Position numbers and translations under genes: made by a program | In this document: piece after piece, positions 18,107 to 26,619 of the stretch | Numbering within the stretch: the first letter of the stretch is position 1 | How the letters are laid out: the number at the start of each line of letters is the position of its first letter | Assembly: GCA_019752015.1 (NCBI GenBank) | Contig: JAIEMQ010000044.1 | Location: 1 to 64,000, forward strand | DNA: 64,000 nt | Direction: 5' to 3' | Origin: Cyanobacteriota bacterium | Lineage (GTDB): Bacteria > Acidobacteriota > Vicinamibacteria > Vicinamibacterales > UBA2999 | The notes under the pieces: model-generated | Database searches by the model: none | The model's input: only the letters and a program-made list of their open reading frames with translations | What the model was told of the DNA's origin: nothing

Positions 18107-19377
18107 TGCAGATGAATCGATTCCCCATGTTCGTGCTGGCCGCGGTCGCGTTCAGCACGCCGTCATTCGCGCAGCCGCGTGACGCGTCGAACGACGCGCA
18201 GCAGCCGATCCAGGCGCGGCCCGGCGGACCCGAAGTCGGCCACGGCTCAGAGAAGACCGTTGATGTCACCAAAGGCACGCGCCTCGTCCTGAGCAATCAG
18301 GCCGGCGAGGTGGTGGTGCGCTCGTGGGATCAGGATCGCGTGCGCATCCAGGCCTCGCACGGCGTTCGCGAAACGATCAGCGCCGAAACGACCGACAACA
18401 CGCTCCGCATTCGCACCCAGCGCACCGGCGGCAGCCGCGGCCCCGGCGGCCTCGTTGATTACCAGATCACGGTGCCGCGCTGGATGCCGGTGAATCTCAC
18501 GGGCACGTATCTGGATGCCACGATTGAAGGCACGGCCGCCGAGGTCACCGTGGAGACGGTTCACGGCAATGCGAAAGTCACCGGCGGCAACGGCAACGTG
18601 TCGCTGCGATCGATCGAAGGCGTCATCACCGTCGACAAGGCGAACGGCCGCGTGCAGGCGACGACGGTCAATGAGGGCATCCGCATCACGAATTCGCAGG
18701 GTGAGATCACCGCGGAGACCACCAATGGCAACATCTTCATCGACAGCGCGCAGACGTCGAATCTCGAGGCCTACACGGTGAACGGCGAAGTGACGTTCAA
18801 CGGCACGATTCGCGACAACGGCGTCTACAAGCTCGGCACGCACAACGGCGACATCCGCGTCGGGCTTGGCGGCGCCAACAACGCGACGATCTTCGTGCGC
18901 ACGTTCCAGGGCGATTTCGCGGCCGACTTCCCGGTGCAGCTGCCCGAGGGACAGCATCCGCGCAGCGGCAGCAAGCGCTTCAACTTCACGCTCGGCAGCG
19001 GCAGCGCGCGCATCGAGCTGCAGTCGTTCGGCGGCGACATTGTCCTTGCCCGCAAGGCGATCACGAGCCGCGAAGAAGAGCGTCAGCGCCGGCGGCAGGG
19101 ATTGCCGCCGGTGGCCAAGCCGCCGCAGCCGGGCCAACCGCCGCAGCCCTCTCCAACGCCGACACCGAAGCCGCCCAAACCGCCCGGCTTCGACGATGCG
19201 AAGTGGGATGCCGCCGAGTGGGCGACGGATTTCGCCGATCACCTCGACACGCATATCCAACACGACGTTGAAGAGAACGTCGAAAAGAACTTTCAAGAGA
19301 ATTTCGAGATGAACTTCGAGAAGACGTTCGACAAGACGTTCGAAAAGTCGTTCGGCAGCATCTTCAAAAAGCAGTAA
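18106..19377 (+). CDS. DUF4097 beta-strand repeat protein (secreted or envelope-associated)
   Basis: 423 residues from the ATG at 18106. A signal peptide (about 1-23, ending FAQP) is followed by a beta-helix-like DUF4097 domain with repeated short strands (VRSWDQDRVRIQAS, ITVDKANGRVQATTV, FIDSAQTSNLEAYTVNGE). Then comes a Pro-rich linker with PPKPP-type repeats and a charged tail made of FEK/FEN/FDK repeats. The function is unknown; such proteins often sit behind ECF sigma/anti-sigma pairs and may report envelope state. Confidence 0.82.
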   Translation: MQMNRFPMFVLAAVAFSTPSFAQPRDASNDAQQPIQARPGGPEVGHGSEKTVDVTKGTRLVLSNQAGEVVVRSWDQDRVRIQASHGVRETISAETTDNTLRIRTQRTGGSRGPGGLVDYQITVPRWMPVNLTGTYLDATIEGTAAEVTVETVHGNAKVTGGNGNVSLRSIEGVITVDKANGRVQATTVNEGIRITNSQGEITAETTNGNIFIDSAQTSNLEAYTVNGEVTFNGTIRDNGVYKLGTHNGDIRVGLGGANNATIFVRTFQGDFAADFPVQLPEGQHPRSGSKRFNFTLGSGSARIELQSFGGDIVLARKAITSREEERQRRRQGLPPVAKPPQPGQPPQPSPTPTPKPPKPPGFDDAKWDAAEWATDFADHLDTHIQHDVEENVEKNFQENFEMNFEKTFDKTFEKSFGSIFKKQ

Positions 19378-19391
19378 GACGGCGCCAGGGT

Positions 19392-19415
19392 GCCGGCTGG
19401 CGCGCGCCAGCCGGC
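19392..19415. terminator. Perfect 24-bp GC palindrome between convergent genes
   Basis: GCCGGCTGGCGC is followed directly by its exact complement. It lies between the DUF4097 stop (19377) and the stop of the minus-strand gene (19432), where a two-way terminator is expected. No T-tract is present on either side, so it may instead be a REP-like element. Confidence 0.65.
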
Positions 19416-19431
19416 CTCAGTCAACACCGCT

Positions 19432-19848
19432 TTACGGCATCCAGCCAAGCTGCTTCAAGCTCGCGACGTCATTCCAGATCTTCGTCATGTGCTTGATCTG
19501 GCCATTGTCGAAATCCATCACATAGACGTAGTCTGCCTCGACCTGCTTGCCGGTGGCGGGCACCGGACCAGGGCCTGTGTTGGTGCCGCGAAACACTCCG
19601 AAGGCGGCGACGCTGTTGCGCTTCTCGTCGACAGCGAACGAACGAATCTCATAGTTCCCGTCCGGTAAGGGCGAAAACATGCCCTTCATCCAATTCGTGT
19701 AACCCTCAACGGTATCGATGCCGGTCAACGCATCGGCTTGCGCCGAGAAGGTCGCATTTGGCCGGCAATACTGCTTGCACGCTTCCCAGCCTTTGCCGGT
19801 CTCGCACGCGTCAAAGAATTTCTCGGCACTCTCACGAATCGAGCTCAT
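19432..19848 (-). CDS. SnoaL-like / NTF2-fold protein
   Basis: 138 residues with the cone-shaped NTF2 fold pattern: an N-terminal helix (AEKFFDACETGKGW), YCRPNATFSAQA, EGYTNWMKGMF, then beta strands ending with VYVMDFDNGQIKHMTKIWND. Family members are polyketide cyclases, ester cyclases or small binding proteins; the function here is unknown. It is divergent from the DinB gene, with starts 41 bp apart. Confidence 0.78.
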   Translation of the reverse strand: MSSIRESAEKFFDACETGKGWEACKQYCRPNATFSAQADALTGIDTVEGYTNWMKGMFSPLPDGNYEIRSFAVDEKRNSVAAFGVFRGTNTGPGPVPATGKQVEADYVYVMDFDNGQIKHMTKIWNDVASLKQLGWMP

Positions 19849-19889
19849 GTCAACGCTCCTTTGTGCATCCCGTTCCGGGGGGCATCAGT

Positions 19890-20423
19890 ATGGATCAAGC
19901 CGCCGTGCAATATCATCACCTGATGCCGATCATCGACACCCTGCTGCCCGAATTCGATCGCGAGATGGGACTCACGCGCGGCGCGCTGGAGCGAGTGCCC
20001 GACGGTCGCTTTGATTTCAAGCCGCACCCGACCAGCGTCACGCTCGGCCGGCTCGCCGAGCACCTCACCGAAATGCCCCAATGGGCGACGATCACCATGA
20101 CGCAGGCCGGCATCGAGATGACCACCCAGCGTCCCACGGACTACGTGCGCCCGTCGACGCGCGCGGCAGTGCTGGCGCAGTTCGACAAGTACCTGAAAGA
20201 GGGCCGCGGTAACGTCGCGGGCAAGACCGACGCGGAGTTCAACGCCCCGTGGACGCTGAAGGCCGCGGGCAAGGAAGTGTTCATGATGCCGAAGGCCGCG
20301 GTGATGCGGAACTTCGTGATGAATCACATGATTCACCACCGCGGCCAGCTCATGGTGTATCTGCGCATGCTCGGCGTGCCGGTGCCGTCTATCTACGGAC
20401 CGAGCGGCGACGAGCAGATGTAG
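19890..20423 (+). CDS. DinB family protein
   Basis: 177 residues of the DinB four-helix-bundle fold, with LAEHLTEM (His near the end of helix 2) and MNHMIHHRGQLMVYLR, which supplies the metal-binding histidines. Family members include mycothiol- and bacillithiol-linked transferases. The start at 19890 is chosen because a GGGGGG run lies 8 nt upstream; the ATG at 19923 has none. A truncated paralogue lies at 59539. Its 3' end overlaps the convergent cytochrome c remnant by 35 bp. Confidence 0.85.
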   Translation: MDQAAVQYHHLMPIIDTLLPEFDREMGLTRGALERVPDGRFDFKPHPTSVTLGRLAEHLTEMPQWATITMTQAGIEMTTQRPTDYVRPSTRAAVLAQFDKYLKEGRGNVAGKTDAEFNAPWTLKAAGKEVFMMPKAAVMRNFVMNHMIHHRGQLMVYLRMLGVPVPSIYGPSGDEQM

Positions 20424-20767
20424 GTTCTGTGGACGGCCCCGGTTTGCCCATGTAGGTCGTTAGATAGGCAATCAACTTCGCGAAATCCTCCTCTTTGCCG
20501 TCAGCGCCTTTCGACCGCATGTCATTGACGATCCGCGTCCATCCTTCTTCCGTTTCCCGCGTGGAGACAGTGAATATCAGGTCGTGGCACCCGGCGCAGA
20601 GATTGGGCAGCAGTTCTTTGCCCGGACCATCAGGCAGCTCTTGCCCGCCGAACCCCGGAAGCAACCGTGCGTGACGCCGCCGTCTTGTGGGCGTGCAGCG
20701 CCGTAGCGGCGACCACGGCGACCAATATCGCGGCCGCGCCGAGCATCGCTCGTGACTTGACTGGCAT
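20389..20767 (-). pseudogene. Small secreted c-type cytochrome, disrupted by one frameshift
   Basis: A signal peptide (MPVKSRAMLGAAAILVAVVA) starts at ATG 20765-20767 in one frame. The mature part (LLPGFGGQELPDG, then the haem motif CAGCH and WTRIVNDMRSKG, LIAYLTTYMGK) is in another. The switch lies near 20680-20690, in the sequence reading ACGGCGGCGTCACGC on the minus strand. One base added or removed restores one protein of about 120 residues, so this is a recent mutation or a sequence error. It is the last gene of the operon with the PQQ dehydrogenase, and would be its natural electron acceptor. Its start is 7 bp after the regulator gene. Confidence 0.75.
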
Positions 20768-20774
20768 CGTCGGC

Positions 20775-21509
20775 TTACTTCTCTTTCTTTTCCCGGGCCC
20801 GCGACAGCGCGCGGCGTGCGTCGTCGAAGTGGCGCTCCATGCAGGCGCCGGCGGCCTTCGGATCCTTCGCGGTGATCGCATCGACGATGTCCTGGTGCGA
20901 CTCGACCACGCGTAACACCTGCGCCTGGTCGCTGCGACTCTCCATGCCCGCGCGCACCGACGTCGCCATCGCCTCGCCCAGCGCGCTCGAAATGATCGCA
21001 AATAACGGATTGCCTGTCGCCGTGCCGAGGCACTCATGAAAACTCACATCGTGCTGGACGAAGGCGTCGATGTTACGCCGGGCGCGCTTCATGCCGCGGA
21101 CGGCGCGATTGAGGACATCGATATCAGCCTCGCTGCGTTTCTCGGCCGCCAGCTCGGCGGCCCGGACCTCGATCGCCGAGCGTAGATCCAGCGCCTGTTC
21201 CGGCGAGGCTTGCTGCGTCGCCAGCGCGTGCTGCAGCAGGTGAATCAACGACGTGCTGCGGAGTGCGCCGACGCGGGGCGATCGCCCGTTCGAGATCTCG
21301 AGGATGCCCGCGCTCTTGAGCGCGCGATATGCTTCGCGCACGATGCCGCGGCTGATCTTCAGATCGGCGCTCAGTTGCACCTCGGACGGCAACCGCTCAC
21401 CGGAGGCGAGGCGATTGGTGCGAATGTGATCCATCAGGTGATGCGCCACCCGATCGGACAGGTTGCGATGCTGTTGGACGGTGGCGAGCGCGGCGGACGA
21501 TTTGTTCAT
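20775..21509 (-). CDS. GntR family transcriptional regulator, FadR subfamily (FCD domain)
   Basis: 244 residues. The N-terminal winged helix (LSDRVAHHLMDHI, SGERLPSEVQLSADLKISRGIVREAYRAL) is typical GntR. The C-terminal all-helical FCD domain has DLRSAIEVRAAELAA and the metal-binding-type residues around FVQHDVSFHECLGTATGN and VVESHQDIVDAI. FadR-type regulators usually repress sugar-acid or organic-acid genes and release DNA on binding the acid. The ATG overlaps the stop of the PQQ dehydrogenase gene (ATGA). It is the best candidate to bind the ACCTGT-N3-ACAGGT sites at 26240, 44285 and 59441, though that is inference. Confidence 0.9.
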   Translation of the reverse strand: MNKSSAALATVQQHRNLSDRVAHHLMDHIRTNRLASGERLPSEVQLSADLKISRGIVREAYRALKSAGILEISNGRSPRVGALRSTSLIHLLQHALATQQASPEQALDLRSAIEVRAAELAAEKRSEADIDVLNRAVRGMKRARRNIDAFVQHDVSFHECLGTATGNPLFAIISSALGEAMATSVRAGMESRSDQAQVLRVVESHQDIVDAITAKDPKAAGACMERHFDDARRALSRAREKKEK

Positions 21510-23455
21510 GGCAGTTTGAAGGCGATCAGACTGTCACCGGCGACATGGTCATAATAACCGCCACCGGACGCGAAAATCGCGACGTACTGCTTGCCGTCAC
21601 GCGCGCGATACGTAATCGGCGTCGCGTAGGCCCCGGTCTCCAGCTGCGTTTCCCAAATCACCTTGCCGGTCTTCGCATCGAAGGCGCGGAAGCGGCGATC
21701 GTTGGTCGCACCGATAAACACCAGCCCGGTCGCCGTCGCGATCGAGCCGCCCATGTTCATCGTGCCGGTGCCCGTGATGCCCTTGGCCTCGAGCTCCTCG
21801 ACGACGCCGAGCGGCACACGCCAGGCTTCCTCGCCGGTATTGACATTGATCGCGACCATCTCGCCCCAGGGGCCGACCTGGCACGGGTAGTACTTCTCGC
21901 CATACCAGAACCGCGCGAAGTTGCCCCACGGGCTGTTCCGGGTGTAGGTCAACGGCGACTTCGGCGGCGCCGGAATCACCCGCCCGACGTCGGCGAGGTT
22001 GAGGGTGTTATAGAAGAGCAGACCTTCCGACGGGCTGTACGACCCGCCATGCCAGTTGGTGGCGCCGAGGGTACCCGGGAACTGGATCGACAGCGTAGTG
22101 TTGTAGCGCGTGAACGGACCGTCGTTGCGCAATCCGCCGTCGGTCGCCATCATGTCCGCGCACGCCTTCTGCTGTTCGGGCGTATAGTTGGCCATCTCAC
22201 TCGGCTTGAAGCTCTGGCGCGCGAGCGGTTTCGGCTTGACCGGAACTGGCTGGATCGACCAGCGATTGTCTTCACCGGGCACATCGCTTTCCGGCACCTT
22301 GAATTCCTGGATATCGTAAAGCGGCTTGCCGTTACGACGATCGAGGATGAAGATCAATCCGGTCTTCGATGTCGCCGCCACCGCCGGAATCCGCTGCCCG
22401 TTGCGCGTCACGTCGACGAGAATGGGCGCGGACGCGGGATCGAAGTCCCACGTATCGTGCCGAATCATCTGGTAGTGCCAGCGATATTTGCCAGTGTCGG
22501 CGTCGAGCGCCACGATTGAACCGCTGAACAGGTTGGCGCCCCTCCGATCGCCGCCGTAGAAGTCATAGCTCGGCGATCCGATCGGCAGATACACAAGGCC
22601 GAGCGCGGGATCGACGCTGATGAATCCCCACGTGTTGGCTCCTGAGCGGTTCTTCCAGCTGTCGCCTTGGAACGTCTCGTGGCCGAACTCACCCGGCTGC
22701 GGCACGTGATGGAACTGCCAGACCATCTTGCCGGTCTTCAAGTCCCAGGCGCGCGTGTCGCCGGCGTACCCCAACGCCGGTGATTCCTGCACACGCGCGC
22801 CCGTGATGACGAGGTTCTTGTAAACCTTAGGCGGCGACGACAGGCTGACGCGGCCTTCAGGGAATCCATTGGTGATGCCCTGGCGGAAATCGACCTTGCC
22901 GTTGTCGCCGAACGTCGAAACCGGTGCGCCGGTGCGCGCATCCAGGCCGACGAGGAAACCGCCCGACTCGAACAGCAGCATCGGCCCGGCGCTGCCGTCG
23001 CCCGGCCAGTACTCGACGCCGCGATTGGTGACGGCACCGGGGCTGTTGTAAACCCACAGCTCTTTGCCCGTGTGCGCCTCGAGCGCAATCACGCGGTTGT
23101 AAGGCGTCGGCATATACATGATGCCGCCCACGACAATCGGCGACGCCTGCGAACCACGCATGCTGGGGCCCGCGTTGCGGCCACCGCCTCCACCACCGCC
23201 CGCGGGCGCGGGTGCCGGTGCGCCGGCAGCCGGCGCCGGCGGCGGCACGAACGCGTGATACGTCCACGCCCGCGTGAGCGACTTCACGTTGGCGGGCGTG
23301 ATCTCGGTCAACGACGAGTGACGAGTGCTTCCCGCATCGGCGCCGTAGGTCGGCCAGTCACCGCCAGCAGGCGGCTTGCCTTGTCCGTGACTGACATTGG
23401 TCGTCACTGCGACGAAACCGGCAACGACGGCGAGCTTGCAAAGCGTCTTCACCAC
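21506..23455 (-). CDS. PQQ-dependent membrane/periplasmic dehydrogenase (quinoprotein glucose dehydrogenase-like)
   Basis: 649 residues with a signal peptide (about 1-24) and an eight-bladed PQQ propeller. Repeats such as IALEAHTGKELWVYNSPG, AWDLKTGKMVWQFH, VALDADTGKYRWHYQ and FRAFDAKTGKVIWETQ are visible. A Gly/Ala/Pro-rich insert lies near residue 75. It likely oxidises an aldose or alcohol in the periplasm, passing electrons to the small cytochrome c encoded two genes later. The start is GTG at 23453-23455. It is the fourth gene of the operon led by KDPG aldolase. Confidence 0.88.
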   Translation of the reverse strand: MVKTLCKLAVVAGFVAVTTNVSHGQGKPPAGGDWPTYGADAGSTRHSSLTEITPANVKSLTRAWTYHAFVPPPAPAAGAPAPAPAGGGGGGGRNAGPSMRGSQASPIVVGGIMYMPTPYNRVIALEAHTGKELWVYNSPGAVTNRGVEYWPGDGSAGPMLLFESGGFLVGLDARTGAPVSTFGDNGKVDFRQGITNGFPEGRVSLSSPPKVYKNLVITGARVQESPALGYAGDTRAWDLKTGKMVWQFHHVPQPGEFGHETFQGDSWKNRSGANTWGFISVDPALGLVYLPIGSPSYDFYGGDRRGANLFSGSIVALDADTGKYRWHYQMIRHDTWDFDPASAPILVDVTRNGQRIPAVAATSKTGLIFILDRRNGKPLYDIQEFKVPESDVPGEDNRWSIQPVPVKPKPLARQSFKPSEMANYTPEQQKACADMMATDGGLRNDGPFTRYNTTLSIQFPGTLGATNWHGGSYSPSEGLLFYNTLNLADVGRVIPAPPKSPLTYTRNSPWGNFARFWYGEKYYPCQVGPWGEMVAINVNTGEEAWRVPLGVVEELEAKGITGTGTMNMGGSIATATGLVFIGATNDRRFRAFDAKTGKVIWETQLETGAYATPITYRARDGKQYVAIFASGGGYYDHVAGDSLIAFKLP

Positions 23456-23480
23456 GGCAATTTCCCTTCTTACCCGCGCG

Positions 23481-24506
23481 CTACTTGAGCGGCTTGCCCT
23501 TCACGGTCGCCTGATCGACGACCGCCTGATCTCTCGACAGATTCGGATTGCCCGCGCCAGGGCCGCGGCCACCGCCGCCACCGCCGCCCGCTGGACGCGG
23601 CGTGGTTGCATTTCCTCCGGCGACATACAGCCACATATCCACCTGCGTCTTCGATGTGTTCAGCTGTCCGTGCCAGGTCTGGTTGTTCGGCGGCGCCAGG
23701 AACGTGCTGTACTGCGGCATCTCCCGCAGCTCGCTGCCAAGCATCAACAACGCATTGCCCGGCGTCAGCTTCGTCCAGATCTCGTCGGCGCCGGGACCGT
23801 GCGTATGCGGGGCCGCCATCGTCATCGGCGCAAGCATCACCAGCAGCACGCGACCGGTCATGCCGTCGGCCTGGGTGAACAGGCACTTCGACATGTTGTT
23901 CCAGTGCGCGTTCTCCTCGCAGAACGGCAGCAGCGCGACATCGCGCACGAGGATGTCCTTGCGAGCCACGGCGTTCGCCGGCCACTCGGTCATCACCATT
24001 TCGAGCGGTTCGACGGACGTGTTGATGAAGCGCCGCTTCACGTCCGGTGGAATCAACATCGTGATGCCGTTGCGCAGATCCCACGACTGCGTGCCATCGT
24101 CGAGCCGCCCTTCGCCGCTCACGACGTAGAACAGGAACTGGCTGTTGAGGCTCATCAGCGGCGTGCTGAACTTCGGCAGCAGCGTCGCCCGTGCCACCTG
24201 CGTGCGGAACTCGAGGACCGCACCGTCAGGACCGGGCACATTCGGATCGCCGTGACGCAGAATCTCGCGCGTCAGCAAACCGCCATTCGACAGGCGCGCG
24301 GTGGAGTTGGCTGGATCGACGAAGAAGCGCCCGACCTGAAAGCCGGTGCGATCGTTCGGCATGGGTTCTCCGCCGCCGCCGGCGGGCCTTGCGGCCTGCG
24401 GTGGCGCGGCGGCACCAGGCGCCTGCGGCTGACCACCTTGCGCGGCGAGGGTCGCGCCGGACACAACACTCACGCCGATGACGAGGAACGGGAGCATTCG
24501 CTTCAT
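23481..24506 (-). CDS. Secreted cupin-domain protein
   Basis: 341 residues from the ATG at 24504-24506, which has AAAGGA 7 nt upstream and gives a clean signal peptide (MKRMLPFLVIGVSVVSGATL). Two cupin-like regions are visible: QFLFYVVSGEGRLDD with IPPDVKRRFIN, and PHTHGPGADEIWTKLTPGNALLMLGSELREMP. Gly/Pro-rich linkers flank the core. It is paralogous in style to the cupins at 39972 and 41674. It lies between KDG kinase and the PQQ dehydrogenase. Function unknown; perhaps sugar binding or isomerisation outside the cytoplasm. Confidence 0.8.
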   Translation of the reverse strand: MKRMLPFLVIGVSVVSGATLAAQGGQPQAPGAAAPPQAARPAGGGGEPMPNDRTGFQVGRFFVDPANSTARLSNGGLLTREILRHGDPNVPGPDGAVLEFRTQVARATLLPKFSTPLMSLNSQFLFYVVSGEGRLDDGTQSWDLRNGITMLIPPDVKRRFINTSVEPLEMVMTEWPANAVARKDILVRDVALLPFCEENAHWNNMSKCLFTQADGMTGRVLLVMLAPMTMAAPHTHGPGADEIWTKLTPGNALLMLGSELREMPQYSTFLAPPNNQTWHGQLNTSKTQVDMWLYVAGGNATTPRPAGGGGGGGRGPGAGNPNLSRDQAVVDQATVKGKPLK

Positions 24507-24535
24507 GATCATGTCCTTTGAGCTTCCATTCACGA

Positions 24536-25567
24536 TCAACGCTGCACGCGGCCGGAGCCGCCTCCGCTCAGCAACGCTTTGACTTCATCCAGACTGACGC
24601 GATTGATATCGCCGGGGACCGAATGCTTCAAGCAGCTGGCCGCCACCGCGAAATCCAGCGCGCCCTGCGATCCAAGATTTGTCTGCATGCCGTAGATCAG
24701 TCCCGCGGCAAAGCTGTCGCCCGCGCCGACGCGATCGACAATGTGCGCAATGTCGTAGGTGCGGCTGAGCAGGAAATCCTTGCCGTCGTGCAGGCATGCC
24801 GACCACACGTTGTGCGACGCGCTCTTCGATTCGCGCAGCGTCACGGCAATGCCGCGCAGGTACGAGTACTCGCGCAGCACGGCTTCCGTCAACCCGCGAT
24901 AACTCGAGCGATCGAGCGCGCCCGCATGCACGTCCACGTCGGACGCGACGCCAAGCGCCATCTGGATGTCTTCTTCGTTCGCAATGAGGACGTCCGACAC
25001 CTTGACGAGATCGGGCATCACTTCAGATGCCTTCTTGCCCCACTTCCAGAGATTCTTCCGGAAGTTGAGATCGCAAGAAACGGTGATGCCCATGCTGCGC
25101 GCGGTACGCGCGGCTTCAAGCGCCAGGCACGCGGCAGCCTGGCTGACCGCAGGCGTGATGCCGGTGACGTGAAACCATCCGGCGCCGGCGAACACGCGCG
25201 GCCAGTCGATTTTTACCGAGGCGAGCGCGAAGGCGCTGCCTTCACGATCGTAGACGACGCGGGAGGCGCGCTGGCTCGCGCCGGTCTCGAGAAAGTAGAT
25301 GCCCATGCGCCCGGTCGATCGCGCGATGTGCGAGGTGTCGATGCCGAAGCGGCGCAGCTCGCCGATCGCCGCATCGGCGAGCGGGTTGGCCTGCGGAAGG
25401 ATGGTCACGTAAGCAGCGGGCAGACCCAGGCTCGCGAGCGACGCAGCCACGTTGGCTTCGCCGCCGCCGAACGTGGCATGCAACGTCGGACATTGCAGCA
25501 GGCGCTCGAACCCGGGCGGCGTCAGCCGCAGCATGATTTCGCCGAATGTGACGGTGGTGGCAGGCAT
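24536..25567 (-). CDS. kdgK: 2-keto-3-deoxygluconate kinase (PfkB family)
   Basis: 343 residues of the ribokinase/PfkB fold. The N-terminal signature TFGGGEANVAASLASLG and the C-terminal DRVGAGDSFAAGLIYG (anion hole with the catalytic Asp) are both present. Segment RMGIYFLETGASQRASRVVYDREGS is partly characteristic of KDG kinases. The enzyme makes KDPG from 2-keto-3-deoxygluconate and ATP. It follows the KDPG aldolase gene by 2 bp, which gives the lower half of an Entner-Doudoroff-type sugar-acid route. Confidence 0.9.
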   Translation of the reverse strand: MPATTVTFGEIMLRLTPPGFERLLQCPTLHATFGGGEANVAASLASLGLPAAYVTILPQANPLADAAIGELRRFGIDTSHIARSTGRMGIYFLETGASQRASRVVYDREGSAFALASVKIDWPRVFAGAGWFHVTGITPAVSQAAACLALEAARTARSMGITVSCDLNFRKNLWKWGKKASEVMPDLVKVSDVLIANEEDIQMALGVASDVDVHAGALDRSSYRGLTEAVLREYSYLRGIAVTLRESKSASHNVWSACLHDGKDFLLSRTYDIAHIVDRVGAGDSFAAGLIYGMQTNLGSQGALDFAVAASCLKHSVPGDINRVSLDEVKALLSGGGSGRVQR

Positions 25568-25569
25568 CG

Positions 25570-26211
25570 TTACGCCTCTCGCGCCTTCCGAATCGTGGCA
25601 AGCAGCTGGCGCGCCTTCGCCGAGATCGCGTTCATGTCGTCGCCTTTGGTCAGCTCACTGCCGACGCCCAGCGCCACACAGCCGGCGCGGATCCACTGCT
25701 CGGCGGTTTCAACGGACACTCCACCGGTCGGCATCAGCGGCGCGTGCGGCAGCGGCCCGCGCACGGCCTTGACGAAGGCCGGACCAAGCACTTCGCCGGG
25801 GAACACCTTGACGATGTCGGCGCCGTCTTCGAGCGCGCGAATGATCTCACCCGCCGTGCCTGCGCCCGGGAGGTATGCAACCTGATACCGGCGGCACAAT
25901 AGCGCCGTCGCCGCGTCCGACGCCGGGCTGACGATGAACTGCGCGCCGGCGAGAATCGCGGCGCGCGCGGTCTGAGGATCGAGCACTGTGCCCGCGCCAA
26001 TGGCGATGTTTCGATTCGCGTAGCGTTTCCCAAGCTCGGCGATGGCCGCCGTGGCGTTCGGAACCGTATAGGTCACTTCCATTGCCTGGACGCCGCCGTC
26101 GACGCACGCGTCGGCGATCCGCGCGGCCTGTTCGGCGCTCGACGCGCGGATCACGGCGACGAGTCCGGGCCCGGTGATTTTTTGCAGGATGTCCAGTTTG
26201 ACCAAAGGCAA
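25570..26211 (-). CDS. eda: KDPG / 4-hydroxy-2-oxoglutarate aldolase
   Basis: 213 residues of the class I KDPG aldolase TIM barrel. Catalytic Glu45 lies in MEVTYTVPN and the Schiff-base Lys135 in IVKVFPGE, followed by the phosphate-binding MPTGGV. It splits KDPG (or the galacto epimer) into pyruvate and glyceraldehyde 3-phosphate. It is the first gene of a six-gene minus-strand operon. Its start is 29 bp from the candidate operator at 26240. Confidence 0.92.
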   Translation of the reverse strand: MPLVKLDILQKITGPGLVAVIRASSAEQAARIADACVDGGVQAMEVTYTVPNATAAIAELGKRYANRNIAIGAGTVLDPQTARAAILAGAQFIVSPASDAATALLCRRYQVAYLPGAGTAGEIIRALEDGADIVKVFPGEVLGPAFVKAVRGPLPHAPLMPTGGVSVETAEQWIRAGCVALGVGSELTKGDDMNAISAKARQLLATIRKAREA

Positions 26212-26239
26212 ATCCGGCGTAGTATGTCATCCGGCCTCG

Positions 26240-26254
26240 ACCTATTCAACAGGT
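26240..26254. promoter_or_regulatory. Candidate GntR-type operator, site 1
   Basis: ACCTATTCAACAGGT: two half-sites related to ACCTGT/ACAGGT with a 3-nt centre. It lies between the divergent aldolase start (26211) and the start at 26299. It matches the sites at 44285 and 59441 in 13 and 12 of 15 positions. Confidence 0.6.
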
Positions 26255-26298
26255 TCTTGGGTCCACAACGTCACAACGCTATATATTTCGACCCATTC

Positions 26299-26619
26299 AT
26301 GACTCGACGCGTCCAACTGCACTGCGATGTCGCGATTGATCCGGAACGCGCCGCAGAAGCCGAACAGTATTTCGAAACGATTTACCGTCCGGAGGCGGCG
26401 AAATTCGAGGGCTACGTCGACCTGCAGCTGTTGAAGCTGCGCGGCGCGCTCGAAGGACAGGCGCCCGCCGGCATGACCCACCGCTTCTCGATCACCTACA
26501 CGTCGGAAGATCTCCGCATGGCGTGGGTCCATTCGGACGTGCACCAGGTCGTCTGGCCGAAGTTCTCGACCTATCTCACGTCCCATAAGTTCGACTTCAT
26601 CCTCTTCGAAGTGATCTAA
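26299..26619 (+). CDS. Small dimeric alpha-beta barrel-like protein of unknown function
   Basis: 106 residues from the ATG at 26299; the frame is open upstream but that part crosses the candidate operator and has no recognisable content. The pattern VQLHCDVAIDPERAAEAEQYFETIYRPEAAKFEGYV suggests a ferredoxin-like fold as in EthD or monooxygenase-type small proteins. SITYTSEDLRMAWVHSD and KFDFILFEVI would be the later strands. No catalytic residues can be assigned. Its TAA stop is immediately followed by the GTG start of the SMP-30 gene, so the two are co-translated. It is the first gene of the plus-strand operon with a lactonase and a sugar MFS. Confidence 0.65.
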   Translation: MTRRVQLHCDVAIDPERAAEAEQYFETIYRPEAAKFEGYVDLQLLKLRGALEGQAPAGMTHRFSITYTSEDLRMAWVHSDVHQVVWPKFSTYLTSHKFDFILFEVI

